A stretch of DNA of 64,000 nt from Bradyrhizobium erythrophlei (GTDB lineage Bacteria > Pseudomonadota > Alphaproteobacteria > Rhizobiales > Xanthobacteraceae): the NCBI RefSeq assembly GCF_900142985.1, contig NZ_LT670849.1:3038001-3102000 (forward strand), in the 5' to 3' direction. The position numbers were made by a program, and so were the translations under genes. Each line of letters starts with the position of its first letter. Positions within the stretch are counted from its first letter, which is position 1. Below the pieces are notes generated by a model. It had not been told where the DNA came from, ran no database searches, and saw only the letters and a list, made by a program, of their open reading frames with translations. Below are positions 33,668 to 43,743 of the stretch, one piece after another.

Positions 33668-34776
33668 GATGAGGCGGCTCCGTCGCCCGGCGGGTTTGTC
33701 TGTTCGCCCGGCTGCGGGCTATCTGGCGCGGGATCGCGGCGGCGGCTCTCGCGCGGGGTACGCTGTGGCGTGCGTTCGCGCTCCTTTCGCGTGGCGATGC
33801 GCAAGCGCTTGACCCGTCGCGGGTCGGCATCGAGCACCTCGATTTCGAAATTGCCGGGCCCCGAAATCACTTCGCCGCGCACCGGCAGCCGGCCGACATG
33901 GGTGACGAGAAAGCCGCCCAGCGTCTCGACTTCCTCGCCGGCTTCTCCGGTCACGAACTCCTCCCCGATCACCGAGCGGACATCATCGAGGCTGGCGCGG
34001 GCATCGGCAATGAAGGAATTATCGGCTTGCCGGACCACCGCCGGGGGCTCGTCGCTGTCGTGTTCGTCGTCGATCTCGCCGACGATCTGTTCGACAATGT
34101 CTTCGATCGAAACCAGCCCGTCGGTCCCGCCATATTCGTCGACGACCAGCGCCAGATGAATGCGCGAGGCCTGCATCTGCGCCAGTAGGTCGATCGCGCG
34201 CATCGACGGCGGCACGAACAGCAGCTTGCGGATGATGCTGGCTTCCGAGAGCGGCATCGCCAGATCGACCGCGCGCAGATCGAGGCCCGCCGGCGGCGGC
34301 TTTTTGGATCTGGTCTTCGTCCGGGGGGTTGCGGCCCGCGCCGTCATGAACGCCAGCAGGTCGCGGATATGGACCATGCCTTCGGGGTCGTCGAGGGTTT
34401 CGTTGTAGACGACAAGCCGCGAATGCGCGGCGCTTTCGAACAGGCTCATCAACTCGCCGAGCGGAATATCGTGTTTGACCGCGACGATGTCGGCGCGATG
34501 GATCATGACATCCGCGATCCGCCGCTCGTGCAGCGAGAGGATGTTGCGCAGCATGGTGCGCTCGACAGCGGAAAAGCCGACCTCGTCGGGCGTCGAAGTG
34601 TCGAGCACGACTTGCAGATCGTCGCGGACCGATCCCGGCTTCCAGCCAAACAGCGTGCGGATCGCGCGCGTCAGCCAGTTGTCTGCTGTGGGGCGCATGA
34701 CCTCGCCTTCCTGCACGACGGCTGGCAGGTTCGGCGTGTTGCGCGGATTGTCGTGGATTGGGTCGGAGTCCGGCAT
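33664..34776 (-). CDS. CorC/HlyC-type CBS-domain protein
   Basis: 370 aa, called hemolysin C or Mg/Co efflux protein CorC in databases. A CBS pair covers about residues 85-220 (VMIHRADIVAVKHDIPLGE, then MRAIDLLAQMQASRIHLALV). The CorC_HlyC domain follows (IEDIVEQIVGEIDDEHD and the FEIEVLDADPRRVKRL tail). No transmembrane region, so it lacks the DUF21 half. The C-terminus is a long Arg/Pro-rich tail. Translationally coupled to lnt; the lnt partner suggests an envelope role. Confidence 0.9.
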   Translation of the reverse strand: MPDSDPIHDNPRNTPNLPAVVQEGEVMRPTADNWLTRAIRTLFGWKPGSVRDDLQVVLDTSTPDEVGFSAVERTMLRNILSLHERRIADVMIHRADIVAVKHDIPLGELMSLFESAAHSRLVVYNETLDDPEGMVHIRDLLAFMTARAATPRTKTRSKKPPPAGLDLRAVDLAMPLSEASIIRKLLFVPPSMRAIDLLAQMQASRIHLALVVDEYGGTDGLVSIEDIVEQIVGEIDDEHDSDEPPAVVRQADNSFIADARASLDDVRSVIGEEFVTGEAGEEVETLGGFLVTHVGRLPVRGEVISGPGNFEIEVLDADPRRVKRLRIATRKERERTPQRTPRESRRRDPAPDSPQPGEQTNPPGDGAASS

Positions 34777-34779
34777 TCC

Positions 34780-35331
34780 TTAATCCCTCCGCTCCGCGTA
34801 GGGATCGGGAATGCCGAGCTGCGACAGGATCTCGCGCTCGAGCGATTCCATGGTTTCGGCCTCCTGGTCCTGCTCGTGATCGTGGCCGATCAGGTGCAGG
34901 AAGCCATGGACCGCAAGATGGCTGAGATGATGGTCGAACGGCTTCTGCTCGTCGTCAGCTTCGCGGCGCGTCGTTTCATAGGCGATGGCGATGTCGCCCA
35001 GCATGCGTGGCGCATCGCCGGCCTTTCGCGCGCCCTGTGGCTGCAGGGCCGGGAACGACAATACATTGGTCGGCTTGTCGATGCCGCGCCAGTTGCAATT
35101 GAGCGTGCGGATGCCCTCGTCGTCGGTCAGCATGACCGCAAGCTCGCTCTCGCCGACATCGGCCGCGACAAACTCGGCCGCAGCCGCAATCGCGCGGTCG
35201 ATCACGGCCTCGGCCCCGGGCTCGGCCTGCCAGCAATCGGCGACGACGAGAATTTCGGTAATCGGAAGGGCAGACGGTGCCATCGGTTCGGAGTTCTGTA
35301 TGCGGCGGTGAGGCGCTGTTCCAGGCGTCAC
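34780..35331 (-). CDS. ybeY: Endoribonuclease YbeY
   Basis: Single-strand RNA endonuclease for 16S rRNA 3' maturation and 70S quality control. The zinc site HGFLHLIGHDHEQD is intact, with NVLSFPALQP upstream. The GTG at 35331 overlaps the phoH stop (GTGA) and gives 183 aa; an ATG at 35283 would give 167 aa and is also possible, as neither has a strong ribosome-binding site. It follows phoH directly, the conserved pair. Confidence 0.96.
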   Translation of the reverse strand: MTPGTAPHRRIQNSEPMAPSALPITEILVVADCWQAEPGAEAVIDRAIAAAAEFVAADVGESELAVMLTDDEGIRTLNCNWRGIDKPTNVLSFPALQPQGARKAGDAPRMLGDIAIAYETTRREADDEQKPFDHHLSHLAVHGFLHLIGHDHEQDQEAETMESLEREILSQLGIPDPYAERRD

Positions 35332-36377
35332 TTCTTGTCGGCCGCCGGCCGTTGCGGCAAGCCTTCGTAAGCCGCCACGATCCGTGCCACCAGCTCATGG
35401 CGGATCACGTCTTCGGCGGTGAATCGGACCTGGGCAATGCCGTTCACGCCGTCGAGCAGCTTGACGGCTTCCGCGAGCCCCGACGTCTGGCCATGCGGCA
35501 GGTCGACCTGGGACGGGTCGCCGGTGATGATCATGCGGCTGTTCTCGCCGAGCCGGGTCAGGAACATCTTCATCTGCATGGACGTGGTGTTCTGCGCTTC
35601 GTCCAGAATGATGACGGCGTTGGTCAGCGTGCGGCCGCGCATGAAGGCCAGCGGCGCGATTTCGATTTCGCCGGTCTGCAGCGCGCGCTCGACGATGCGC
35701 GAATCCATCAGATCGTATAGCGCGTCGTAGATTGGCCGCAGATAAGGATCGACCTTTTCGCGCAGGTCGCCCGGCAGGAAGCCGAGCCGCTCGCCGGCTT
35801 CCACCGCCGGACGCGACAGGATGATGCGGTCGACTTCTTTACGCTCGAACAGTTGCGCGGCATGCGCGACCGCAAGCCAGGTCTTGCCGGTGCCCGCCGG
35901 GCCGACGCCGAACACGAGTTCGTGGCGTTTCAGCGCGCGAATATAGGAATCCTGTGCGGCGGTGCGTGCGCGAACTGGGCGCTTGCGCAGGTTGATGGTG
36001 TCGAACGAGGACTTCGCCGTCTTCGGATCGAATTCGAACAGCGAACCCTGCGAGATCACGGCGCGGATCGCGCCTTCGACTTCGCCCTGGTCGACATCCT
36101 GTCCCTTCACCGCCTGCGCATACAGCGTTTCGAGTACGCGTCGCGCCGCATCGCAGCCGTCGCGCGACCCAGCCACCGTGATGTGATTGCCGCGCGAATC
36201 GACGACGACGCCGAGCCGCCGCTCGATCAGCGCCAGGTTCTGACCGTAAGGTCCAACCAGCGCGGAGGCGGCGCGGTTGTCGTCGAAGTCGATGACGAAC
36301 TGGGTCTCGGGCGGAACTTGCATGTCGCGGCTACGGTTGGGAACGAGTGAAGGCGAATCCGATGCGCTTTTTGGCAA
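35328..36377 (-). CDS. phoH: PhoH-family ATPase
   Basis: 349 aa. A KH-like N-terminal part (ALIERRLGVVVDSRGNHITV) precedes the PhoH P-loop domain with Walker A GVGPAGTGKTWLAVAHAA and Walker B VIILDEAQNTT. The TTG at 36377 has GGGAG 9 nt upstream; an ATG at 36323 lacks one, so TTG is preferred with moderate confidence. It starts 4 bp after the miaB stop, in the block miaB-phoH-ybeY-corC-lnt. Confidence 0.95.
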   Translation of the reverse strand: MPKSASDSPSLVPNRSRDMQVPPETQFVIDFDDNRAASALVGPYGQNLALIERRLGVVVDSRGNHITVAGSRDGCDAARRVLETLYAQAVKGQDVDQGEVEGAIRAVISQGSLFEFDPKTAKSSFDTINLRKRPVRARTAAQDSYIRALKRHELVFGVGPAGTGKTWLAVAHAAQLFERKEVDRIILSRPAVEAGERLGFLPGDLREKVDPYLRPIYDALYDLMDSRIVERALQTGEIEIAPLAFMRGRTLTNAVIILDEAQNTTSMQMKMFLTRLGENSRMIITGDPSQVDLPHGQTSGLAEAVKLLDGVNGIAQVRFTAEDVIRHELVARIVAAYEGLPQRPAADKK

Positions 36378-36381
36378 GGGT

Positions 36382-37797
36382 TCAGGCTCCCATTCGCGTT
36401 TCAGAGGAATTGATGGAGGGCTGGGTGCCGGAAGGCGCCAGCGTCGGCAGCGGGCCGGCGAGCTCGCCGAGCAGGCTGTAGCGCTCGAGGCTGTCGATGC
36501 GAACCGGCAGCACCTGTCCGATGATCGATTCGCCCGCCATCACATGTGCCGGCTGAAGATAAGCGGTGCGGCCAACGATCTGGCCCGGATTGCGTGCCGC
36601 GCGCTCGAACAACACATCGACGGTGGTCCCAATCGCGGCCTTGTTGAAGGCCGATTGCTGGCTGTCGATCAATTCCTGAAGCCGCGCCAATCGCTCGTCC
36701 ATTTCGTCCGCTGACACCATCTCCTGCATGTCCGCCGCCGGCGTGCCGGGCCGAGGCGAATACTTGAACGAATAGGCGCCAGCGTACCCGATTTGTGTGA
36801 CCAGAGCGAGGGTGGCCTGAAAATCTTCCTCGGTTTCGCCGGGGAAGCCAACGATAAAATCCGATGAAAATGCAATGTCTTGGCTAACCGCGCGGAAACG
36901 ATCGACCGCGCGGCGGTAATCATCGGCGGTATGTTTGCGATTCATGGCGCTGAGAATCCGGTCCGAGCCGGATTGCACCGGCAGATGCACAAACGGCATC
37001 ACCGCCGGGATGTCGCGATGGGCTTCGATCAGCGCCTCGTCGATGTCGCGGGGATGGCTGGTCGAATAGCGCAGGCGGACAATGCCGGGAATTTCGGCGA
37101 GGTAGCGCAACAGCGTGCCAAGCGACCAGGTCCGGCCGTCCGGTCCTTCGCCGTGATAGCCGTTGACGTTCTGACCGATCAGGGTGATTTCGCGAACCCC
37201 GTGGTCGGCGAGGCGCTTCACGTCGTCGACGATTTTGGCAACGGGGCGTGAAACCTCGGCGCCGCGCGTATAGGGCACCACGCAGAACGTGCAGAACTTG
37301 TCGCAGCCTTCCTGAATGGTGACGAACGACGAGATGCCGCGCGCGCGGATCTTGTCCGGCTTCGGCGGCGGCAAAAATGCGAACTTGTCTTCCGTCGGAA
37401 ATTCCGTCTCCAGCGCGCGGCCGTCTTTTTCGGCGCGGGCGAGCAGTTGCGGCAGATGATGATAGCTCTGCGGCCCCACGACGACATCGACCACCGGCGC
37501 GCGGTTGATGATCTCACGGCCTTCGGCCTGCGCGACGCAGCCAGCGACGGCGATGTTCATGCGCCGGCCCTCGCGTGCCGCTTCGTCCTTCGCGACGCGG
37601 AGCCGGCCGAGTTCGGAATAGACCTTTTCGGAAGCTTTCTCGCGGATATGACAGGTGTTGAGGATGACGAGGTCGGCATCGTCCACGCTTGCGGTCTCGA
37701 CAAAGCCTTCGCCAGCCAGCGTGTCCACCATGCGTTGCGCATCGTAGACATTCATCTGACAGCCGTATGACTTGATGTGCAGTTTGCGTGGCTTCAT
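36382..37797 (-). CDS. miaB: tRNA-2-methylthio-N6-dimethylallyladenosine synthase
   Basis: 471-aa radical SAM methylthiotransferase acting on A37 of tRNAs. N-terminal MTTase domain binds the second cluster (Cys in [23 protein letters not shown] and [10 protein letters not shown]). The radical SAM motif [15 protein letters not shown] is intact, and a TRAM domain ends the protein ([20 protein letters not shown]). Confidence 0.97.
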   Translation of the reverse strand: MKPRKLHIKSYGCQMNVYDAQRMVDTLAGEGFVETASVDDADLVILNTCHIREKASEKVYSELGRLRVAKDEAAREGRRMNIAVAGCVAQAEGREIINRAPVVDVVVGPQSYHHLPQLLARAEKDGRALETEFPTEDKFAFLPPPKPDKIRARGISSFVTIQEGCDKFCTFCVVPYTRGAEVSRPVAKIVDDVKRLADHGVREITLIGQNVNGYHGEGPDGRTWSLGTLLRYLAEIPGIVRLRYSTSHPRDIDEALIEAHRDIPAVMPFVHLPVQSGSDRILSAMNRKHTADDYRRAVDRFRAVSQDIAFSSDFIVGFPGETEEDFQATLALVTQIGYAGAYSFKYSPRPGTPAADMQEMVSADEMDERLARLQELIDSQQSAFNKAAIGTTVDVLFERAARNPGQIVGRTAYLQPAHVMAGESIIGQVLPVRIDSLERYSLLGELAGPLPTLAPSGTQPSINSSETRMGA

Positions 37798-37852
37798 GGA
37801 ACCGAAATGTTGGGTCGGAAAGGCGTGGCGCGCTTCAGGATTTGACGCGCTT

Positions 37853-38302
37853 TCAGGATTTATCGTCTTCGAGCGGAACGCAGTAGAGTTCCAGCCGGTG
37901 ATCGACCAGGCGATAGCCGAGCTTGCGGGCGATTTCGGCCTGCAACTTCTCGATCTCCTCCGAGGTGAACTCGATCACCTTGCCGTCGCGCAGGTTGATC
38001 AGATGATCGTGGTGGCTGTCGCGCATCTGTTCGTAGCGGGCGCGGCCTTCGCGAAAATCATGCCGTTCGATAATGCCGGCATCCTCGAACAGCTTGACCG
38101 TGCGATAGACCGTCGAAATCGAGATCTTGTCGTCGACCGCGACGCAGCGGCGATAGAGCTCCTCGACGTCGGGATGATCCTCCGCTTCCGCCAGTACGCG
38201 CGCGATGACGCGCCGCTGCTCGGTCATGCGCATGCCGGTGGCGGCACAACGCGCCTCGATGCCGGTGGCAGCAAGCGCGGGATTGGGCTTCAGTGTGGTC
38301 AT
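37853..38302 (-). CDS. fur: Fur-family metalloregulator (Fur/Mur)
   Basis: 149-aa regulator; in Bradyrhizobium the gene at this place is called Fur and responds to iron or manganese, while other rhizobia call it Mur. The DNA-binding half includes [14 protein letters not shown] and [14 protein letters not shown]. The metal-binding half includes [18 protein letters not shown]. It lacks the C-terminal CxxC pairs of E. coli Fur, as is usual for the Mur group. Downstream of rimI, with 82 bp between that hold a repeat remnant. Confidence 0.95.
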   Translation of the reverse strand: MTTLKPNPALAATGIEARCAATGMRMTEQRRVIARVLAEAEDHPDVEELYRRCVAVDDKISISTVYRTVKLFEDAGIIERHDFREGRARYEQMRDSHHDHLINLRDGKVIEFTSEEIEKLQAEIARKLGYRLVDHRLELYCVPLEDDKS

Positions 38303-38361
38303 TTGCCGGATGTTACCAGGACAGTTTTGCCGCTCTCGTCGATCATCATATCACGTTCTGA

Positions 38362-38381
38362 CGTTAGATTCGGACCACTAG
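38362..38381. repeat. Remnant of a CTAG-bounded palindromic element
   Basis: On the minus strand CTAGTGGTCCGAATCTAACG matches the end of element B1 at 55213 with two differences. Only one end is present. The CTAG lies 3 bp past the rimI stop. Confidence 0.65.
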
Positions 38382-38384
38382 ATG

Positions 38385-38870
38385 TCACGACAAGTCGCGC
38401 CGCATCAAGAGCGCATCCAGCGCTTCCCCGCCGCTTTGCCGGTAATAGCGTTCACGGCGTCCAACGACGCCAAATCCGGCCCGTCCGTAAAGTCGGCGGG
38501 CCGGCTGGTTATTTTCTTCCACTTCCAGAAACACCGTCCGGATGCCCCGGCCGGCGAGGTGACCCAAATGGGTCAACAGCAGGTTGTTCGAGAGCCCGCG
38601 GCCGCGATGGGATTCGGCAACTGCGATCGACAGGATCTCGGCTTCGTCCGCAGCCATCCGCGACACCGAAAAACCGATGGTTTTCCGGCCCAGTCTCAGG
38701 CGATGAACCATCGTGTTGCGTTCCGTGAGCATGGTTTCGAATTCGCTCTCACCCCAGCCGCGGTGAAAAGAAGCGCCATGGATCTGGGACAGCGCTGCTG
38801 CATCGCGCAACGTCGCCGGTTCGACCACCGCCTGCGGGCTGCTCCATAATTCGGAGAGCCACGCCATCAT
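38385..38870 (-). CDS. rimI: Ribosomal-protein-alanine N-acetyltransferase RimI
   Basis: 161-aa GNAT protein acetylating the N-terminus of S18, and neighbour of tsaB in most bacteria. The acetyl-CoA loop is VAESHRGRGLSNNLL, with FLEVEENNQPARRLYGRAGF following. ATG at 38870 overlaps the tsaB stop (ATGA); a second ATG follows at once. The longer open frame upstream is antisense-like and rejected. Confidence 0.94.
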   Translation of the reverse strand: MMAWLSELWSSPQAVVEPATLRDAAALSQIHGASFHRGWGESEFETMLTERNTMVHRLRLGRKTIGFSVSRMAADEAEILSIAVAESHRGRGLSNNLLLTHLGHLAGRGIRTVFLEVEENNQPARRLYGRAGFGVVGRRERYYRQSGGEALDALLMRRDLS

Positions 38871-39562
38871 GGCGAAGCCGGCGGCGCGGCGCCTGCAAGT
38901 TCCTTGGCCGGCTTGGCGTCGGGCGCCCGCAGATAAAACGGACGCGCGGGCGCCGTATTCGGACTGACCGCGGCCCCTAACCATCCGACCCATGCGATGT
39001 CAGGCGCGGCTTGCGGATCGACCTTGACCGGGGGAACCGCGTGTGACGGCCAGCGCTCGGCCAGAAGGGGGGCGGCATTGCCGACGATATGCGGTGCGCC
39101 GAAGCGCCAGGCGTTGAGCGCTTCCGTGATCGGTGTCACGCGCGGCCTCACCAGCGCGCTTCCGTTACCGCTGACGACCTGAAGATAAACGTGGTCATGG
39201 CGTGCATCGATGGCGGAAACCACGGGAGGTTCGAGATTCTGGCTGACGATGGGCGCCGCATAGGCTGCCAGCGTCGTGACGCCCACCACGGGAATATTGG
39301 CGGCGAGCGCGATGCCGCGAGCCGCCGACAGACCAACACGGAGCCCGGTAAAGCTTCCGGGACCGGTGGTGACGACGATGCGGCCGAGGCTGGTGAAAGC
39401 GGTGCCTGATGCGGCGATCACGCGCCCGATCAGCGGCATCAGCGCTTCCGCATGGCCGCGCTTCATGGCCTGGGATTCCTGGGCGATCAGTTTACCGGCC
39501 TCGGTGTCGAGCACCGCGGCGGCGCAGGCATCAAGCGCCGTATCGATGGCGAGGATCAGCAT
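38867..39562 (-). CDS. tsaB: TsaB, t6A-synthesis scaffold protein
   Basis: 231-aa partner of TsaD for threonylcarbamoyladenosine at position 37 of tRNAs. N-terminal MLILAIDTALDACAAAVLD and TTGPGSFTGLRVGLSAARG are typical ASKHA-fold segments; the protein lacks the metal-binding His pair of TsaD. Coupled to rimI by a 4-bp overlap. Preceded by nfuA on the same strand with 78 bp between them. Confidence 0.95.
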   Translation of the reverse strand: MLILAIDTALDACAAAVLDTEAGKLIAQESQAMKRGHAEALMPLIGRVIAASGTAFTSLGRIVVTTGPGSFTGLRVGLSAARGIALAANIPVVGVTTLAAYAAPIVSQNLEPPVVSAIDARHDHVYLQVVSGNGSALVRPRVTPITEALNAWRFGAPHIVGNAAPLLAERWPSHAVPPVKVDPQAAPDIAWVGWLGAAVSPNTAPARPFYLRAPDAKPAKELAGAAPPASP

Positions 39563-39640
39563 GGAAGGGCAAATCGCAAAGCGCGGCGGGTCAACCGAGG
39601 GTAAGATCTGACGCGCGATTTTTGATCCGCCATCCGTCTC

Positions 39641-40210
39641 TCACATCGGCCGCACTTCGACCACTTCGGGCACGAAGTGCCGCAGCAAGTTCTGGATGCC
39701 GTGCTGCAGGGTCGCGGTGGAGGAGGGGCAGCCGGCGCACGAACCCTTCATGTTGAGGTAGACGATACCGTCCTTGAAGCCGCGGAACGTGATATCGCCG
39801 CCGTCGTTGGCGACCGCCGGCCGCACCCGCGTCTCGATCAGGTCCTTGATCATGTCGACGGTCTCAGCATCGGCCTCGTTGAAAAACTCATCCGCTTCGT
39901 CGGTTGCCTCATCGCTGCCGGCGCTGCCGTCGGCCAGCAACGGCGCGCCCGACATGTAGTGCTCCATGATGGCGCCGAGGATCGCCGGCTTCAGGTGCTG
40001 CCAGTCGCTGTCGTCCTTGGTGACGGTGACGAAATCCGAGCCGTAAAACACGCTGGTGACGCCAGGCACGCCAAACAGTTTTTCGGCGAGTGGCGAACGT
40101 GTTGCGGCCTCGCGATTGGCAAATTCCATGGTGCCGCTGTCGAGCACGGTACGGCCAGGAATGAATTTCAGGGTGGCGGGATTGGGCGTGGCTTCGGTCT
40201 GGATAAACAT
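39641..40210 (-). CDS. NfuA/NifU-like iron-sulfur carrier protein
   Basis: 189 aa from the ATG at 40210, which follows GGAGA by 6 nt. The N-terminal Nfu_N domain is MFIQTEATPNPATLKFIPG. The C-terminal NifU-like domain holds the cluster-binding pair GSCAGCPSSTATL. Delivers Fe-S clusters to client enzymes, a plausible one nearby being MiaB. An upstream in-frame ATG (40225) is less likely. Confidence 0.95.
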   Translation of the reverse strand: MFIQTEATPNPATLKFIPGRTVLDSGTMEFANREAATRSPLAEKLFGVPGVTSVFYGSDFVTVTKDDSDWQHLKPAILGAIMEHYMSGAPLLADGSAGSDEATDEADEFFNEADAETVDMIKDLIETRVRPAVANDGGDITFRGFKDGIVYLNMKGSCAGCPSSTATLQHGIQNLLRHFVPEVVEVRPM

Positions 40211-40322
40211 GAAAATCTCCGGCATCGCCGGTTAAAGGCCGGCGTGTGAGGTCTCTCTATCAAATGGCGATCTAGAACGCACGGTCAAGGGTGGGAATCC
40301 ACCCCAAAACTAGCCTAAGTGC

Positions 40323-40817
40323 CTAAGAAAGCGCGTCGATTTCCGTATCGCTCAGGCCGCCGGGCACGATCACGATGGGGATCGGGAAGGTCCCGACCGC
40401 ATTGGCCATCGCCGTGATGATCGGTCCCGGGCCCTCGGGGCCGGCATTGGCGGCCAGGACCAGCATGGCGATGTCGACATCCTTTTCGATCACGTCGATC
40501 ACCTGCTCGGTCGGGTCGCCCTCGCGGATCACCCGTTCGGGCGTGATCGCAGCGATGCCGTTGGCGCGGCCCGAGGCGCGATCGAGCGCGGCGTTGGCGT
40601 CTTCCATGGCCTCGGCGCGCATGATGTCGGCAACACCCAGCCATTGCTGATTCTGGTCTTCGATCTCGATGATGCGAAGCATCACCACGCCGCCGCCGGC
40701 GCGGATCGCCCAGCGGCTTGCGTAGCGAACCGCGCGATCCCATTCCGCGGTGTCGTCAACGATGACCAGGCATTTCGGCTTGTGACCCGTCTCGTAGCTG
40801 CGTCTTTGGGTGGTCAT
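40323..40817 (-). CDS. Universal stress protein family protein
   Basis: 164-aa UspA-fold protein (start MTTQRRSYETGHKPKCLVIV). It carries alternating strand/helix features, VVMLRIIEIEDQNQQW and a C-terminal GxxG-like region (ANAGPEGPGPIITAMANAVG). Ligand-binding residues are only partly conserved. The ATG at 40817 has GGGACATGC ahead of it; an upstream start at 40850 is possible. Lies between trpS and nfuA, its usual place in Rhizobiales. Confidence 0.9.
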   Translation of the reverse strand: MTTQRRSYETGHKPKCLVIVDDTAEWDRAVRYASRWAIRAGGGVVMLRIIEIEDQNQQWLGVADIMRAEAMEDANAALDRASGRANGIAAITPERVIREGDPTEQVIDVIEKDVDIAMLVLAANAGPEGPGPIITAMANAVGTFPIPIVIVPGGLSDTEIDALS

Positions 40818-40940
40818 GCATGTCCCGGTGCTGAACCAGACCGGACGCATGCTGCCATGGCGTGGCCATCCGCGACAAGCGGGCCGGACGGCGAGCTAGT
40901 GTGCGTCGCGGCATTTCTTTACAAATTTTACAAAGCCGGA

Positions 40941-41993
40941 CTAGCGCTTCCGAATGAAGCCGACGATGTCGCGCGTGAGCTTCATGGTTTCATCGGCGAT
41001 CGCGCGCGCCCGGTCGGAACCATCGATCAGGATGGCGTCGACATGGCCGGGATCGGCGACCAGCTTCTTCATCTCGGAGGCGATCGGCGCAAGTTTTGCG
41101 ACGCAGAGCTCGACCAGCGAATTCTTGAAGCTGGAAAACTGTCCGCCGCCGAATTCGCCGAGCACGTCGGCTTTTGTACGGCCTGATAACGCGGCAAAGA
41201 TGCCAACGAGGTTGTCGGCTTCGGGGCGGCTCTCCAGACCCTTTTCTTCCGACGGCAGCGGTTCCGGATCGGTCTTGGCCTTGCGGATCTTCTGCGCGAT
41301 GGTGTCGGCATCGTCGGTGAGATTGATGCGCGAATAATCCGACGGGTCGGACTTCGACATTTTCTTGGTGCCGTCGCGCAAGCTCATCACCCGCGTCGCC
41401 GGGCCCGTGATCAGCGGCTCCGGCTGCGGGAAGAACAGGCCGTCGTTGAATCCGTGGCCGCGAACGGAATCGCCGAAGTCGTTGTTGAACTTTTGCGCGA
41501 TGTCGCGCGCGAGTTCGAGATGCTGCTTCTGGTCCTCGCCGACCGGCACATGGGTGGCGCGGTACAACAGAATGTCGGCGGCCATCAGCACCGGATAATC
41601 GTAAAGTCCCACCGACGCGTTTTCGCGATCCTTGCCGGCCTTCTCCTTGAACTGGGTCATGCGGTTGAGCCAGCCGACGCGGGCGACGCAATTGAATATC
41701 CAGGCGAGTTCGGAGTGGCCGGTCACCTGGCTCTGGTTGAACACAATATGCTTCTTCGGGTCGATACCGGAGGCGATGAAGGCCGCGGTCACTTCGCGCG
41801 TGTTGCGCGCGAGCTCGGCCGGGCCGCCCCAGACGTCGATCCCTTGCGTGATCGCGTGCAGATCGACAACGCAATAGAGACAGCTATGGGTCTCTTGCAG
41901 TTTCACGAAATTGACGATCGCGCCGAGGTAATTGCCGAGATGCAAATTACCGGTCGGCTGCACGCCAGAAAAAACCCGTTCCACAATCGCCAT
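40941..41993 (-). CDS. trpS: Tryptophanyl-tRNA synthetase
   Basis: 350-aa class I aminoacyl-tRNA synthetase. The ATP-binding HIGH-type motif is in [18 protein letters not shown] and the KMSKS loop in [13 protein letters not shown]. The ATG at 41993 gives the normal N-terminus [10 protein letters not shown]; the longer open frame is not family-like. Downstream of murJ in the same direction with about 97 bp between. The stop codon lies in a CTAG. Confidence 0.97.
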   Translation of the reverse strand: MAIVERVFSGVQPTGNLHLGNYLGAIVNFVKLQETHSCLYCVVDLHAITQGIDVWGGPAELARNTREVTAAFIASGIDPKKHIVFNQSQVTGHSELAWIFNCVARVGWLNRMTQFKEKAGKDRENASVGLYDYPVLMAADILLYRATHVPVGEDQKQHLELARDIAQKFNNDFGDSVRGHGFNDGLFFPQPEPLITGPATRVMSLRDGTKKMSKSDPSDYSRINLTDDADTIAQKIRKAKTDPEPLPSEEKGLESRPEADNLVGIFAALSGRTKADVLGEFGGGQFSSFKNSLVELCVAKLAPIASEMKKLVADPGHVDAILIDGSDRARAIADETMKLTRDIVGFIRKR

Positions 41994-42090
41994 GATCAGC
42001 GTTCCGAAAAAGCCATCTATCGTTCGCGCCGTCGTCTCCGACGACGCCTCGCGCCGTCCATTGCCATGCAAGTCTCAACCGCGCAAGCGC

Positions 42091-43635
42091 TCAGGTCCCG
42101 CTTTGGCGGAGCGCATGGATCGCCTCACGCCAGCGCAGCACGCCGAACAAGGCGAGACACAGGCCGTAAACCGCGATTCCGGCTGATATCAGCGCCGCCA
42201 CCAGGACGAAATGCATTAACCCGGTTTCGTTTCCGCCCGCGTTCAGCACCGCTGGCGCCGACAGCCATAACAGGCCTCCCATGGCGAGTGCGGCCGCCAC
42301 GATCCGCGACAGCCGCCGGCGCGCGGCCGGGTCGATCGAGAAGCCGAAGGCGGCGAGGCCTTTGCGGATCAGGTCCAGCGCGCTGCTCCAGGCGCCGAGC
42401 GCGATGGCCGCCGCGATGCCGCGGATGCCGAATAATTGGCCGAGCACGATGGCCAGAGCAATGGCGACCGCAAGGCCTTTGAGGGTGGCCCATAACGGCG
42501 TCGTCGTATCGCCTCGTGCAAAGAACGCCGGCGACAGCGCCTTGATCAGCACCTGCGCCGGCAGGCCAAGCGCGAGCCACACCAGCGCGGACGAAGTACC
42601 TGCCGTATCGGTCGAACTGAAGGCGCCGTGCTGAAACAGGAGCTGCACCACCGGCGTGCTCAGCGCCATCAAGCCAAGTGTCGCGGGCAGCGCCAGCCCG
42701 ACGGCGAGCTCAAGACCACGCGATTGGGCATGTGTCGTCGCGCTCGAATCCTCGGTGTGCACGGCCCGCGCAAGTTCAGGCACGAGCACAGCGCCGACGG
42801 CAACGCCGACAATGCCGAGCGGCAGTTCGATCAGGCGATTGGCAAAATAGAGCCATGACACCGCAGACGGTGAGCCCGATGCGATGATCGCGCCGGCCAC
42901 AATCAGCAATTGCGGCCCGGCGCCTGCCACCATTCCGGGGATGGCCTTGGCGAGGAAGCCGCGCATCTCGGAATCAATGGTGACGCGCAACGGTGTCGCG
43001 AGACGGTCGCCGCGCGATCGCAGGATAAGGATCAGCAATTGCAGCAATCCGGCCAGGCCGATCGTTGCGGCGAGCGCAAGCGCGGCGTCAAGCGCGTCGC
43101 CTCCTTTGAGGAACACGAGAACCATCACCGCGATCAGGGCGCCATTGAACAGCAGCGGCGCAAACGCCGTCAGCGCGAAGCGGCCTTGCGCATTCAACAG
43201 CGCCATGGTCACGGTGGCGGGACCTGCGAAAGCGAGATAGGGCAGCATCAAGCGGGCGTAATCCACCGCCAGATCCTGGGTGGCTTCGGCAAAGCCGGGC
43301 GCCAAGGCCGAGATAATCACGGACATCGACACGCAGGCTGCGACGGTTATCACAATCAGCGCCGTGCTGATGGTGCCGAGCACGCGGCCGGCAAAGGCGC
43401 TCGCGGCCGCCGGGCCTTTCGTCTCCTTCACGGCGAGCCAGGCCGGCACCAGCGCATTGTTCAATGCGCCCTCAGTCAGCAACCGCCGCACCACGTTGAC
43501 GAGCTGAAACGCCACCAGAAACGCATCGGCCACGGGGCCCGCACCGAGCAGCGCAGCGACCATCGCATCGCGCGCAAAGCCAAGCATGCGCGAGGCCAAC
43601 GTCCCCGTCGAAACCGTGAGAAACGAGCGAATCAT
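42091..43635 (-). CDS. murJ: Lipid II flippase MurJ
   Basis: 514-aa polytopic membrane protein, about 14 predicted helices, flipping lipid II across the inner membrane for peptidoglycan synthesis. The MviN signature ASRMLGFARDAMVAALLGAG is at the N-terminus, with FQLVNVVRRLLTEGALNNA and the FFARGDTTTPLWATLKG loop further on. First gene of murJ-trpS-usp-nfuA; 108 bp separate it from the divergent kinase gene. Confidence 0.97.
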   Translation of the reverse strand: MIRSFLTVSTGTLASRMLGFARDAMVAALLGAGPVADAFLVAFQLVNVVRRLLTEGALNNALVPAWLAVKETKGPAAASAFAGRVLGTISTALIVITVAACVSMSVIISALAPGFAEATQDLAVDYARLMLPYLAFAGPATVTMALLNAQGRFALTAFAPLLFNGALIAVMVLVFLKGGDALDAALALAATIGLAGLLQLLILILRSRGDRLATPLRVTIDSEMRGFLAKAIPGMVAGAGPQLLIVAGAIIASGSPSAVSWLYFANRLIELPLGIVGVAVGAVLVPELARAVHTEDSSATTHAQSRGLELAVGLALPATLGLMALSTPVVQLLFQHGAFSSTDTAGTSSALVWLALGLPAQVLIKALSPAFFARGDTTTPLWATLKGLAVAIALAIVLGQLFGIRGIAAAIALGAWSSALDLIRKGLAAFGFSIDPAARRRLSRIVAAALAMGGLLWLSAPAVLNAGGNETGLMHFVLVAALISAGIAVYGLCLALFGVLRWREAIHALRQSGT

Positions 43636-43743
43636 GGCCTCTTTCTATAGCAGAGGGCGGATTTGAGTTTGCCTCGGTCGCACCGATCATGATAGGCGGC
43701 TACCACCCTTTAGCAGCCTTAGGCACCCCGTCAGGACAGATAC

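Noticed and set aside
40895..40939. CTAGT...ACTAG segment just after trpS as another CTAG palindromic element
   Set aside because: Only the terminal five bases pair; there is no inner stem and no T-run interruption, so it is not counted in the family.
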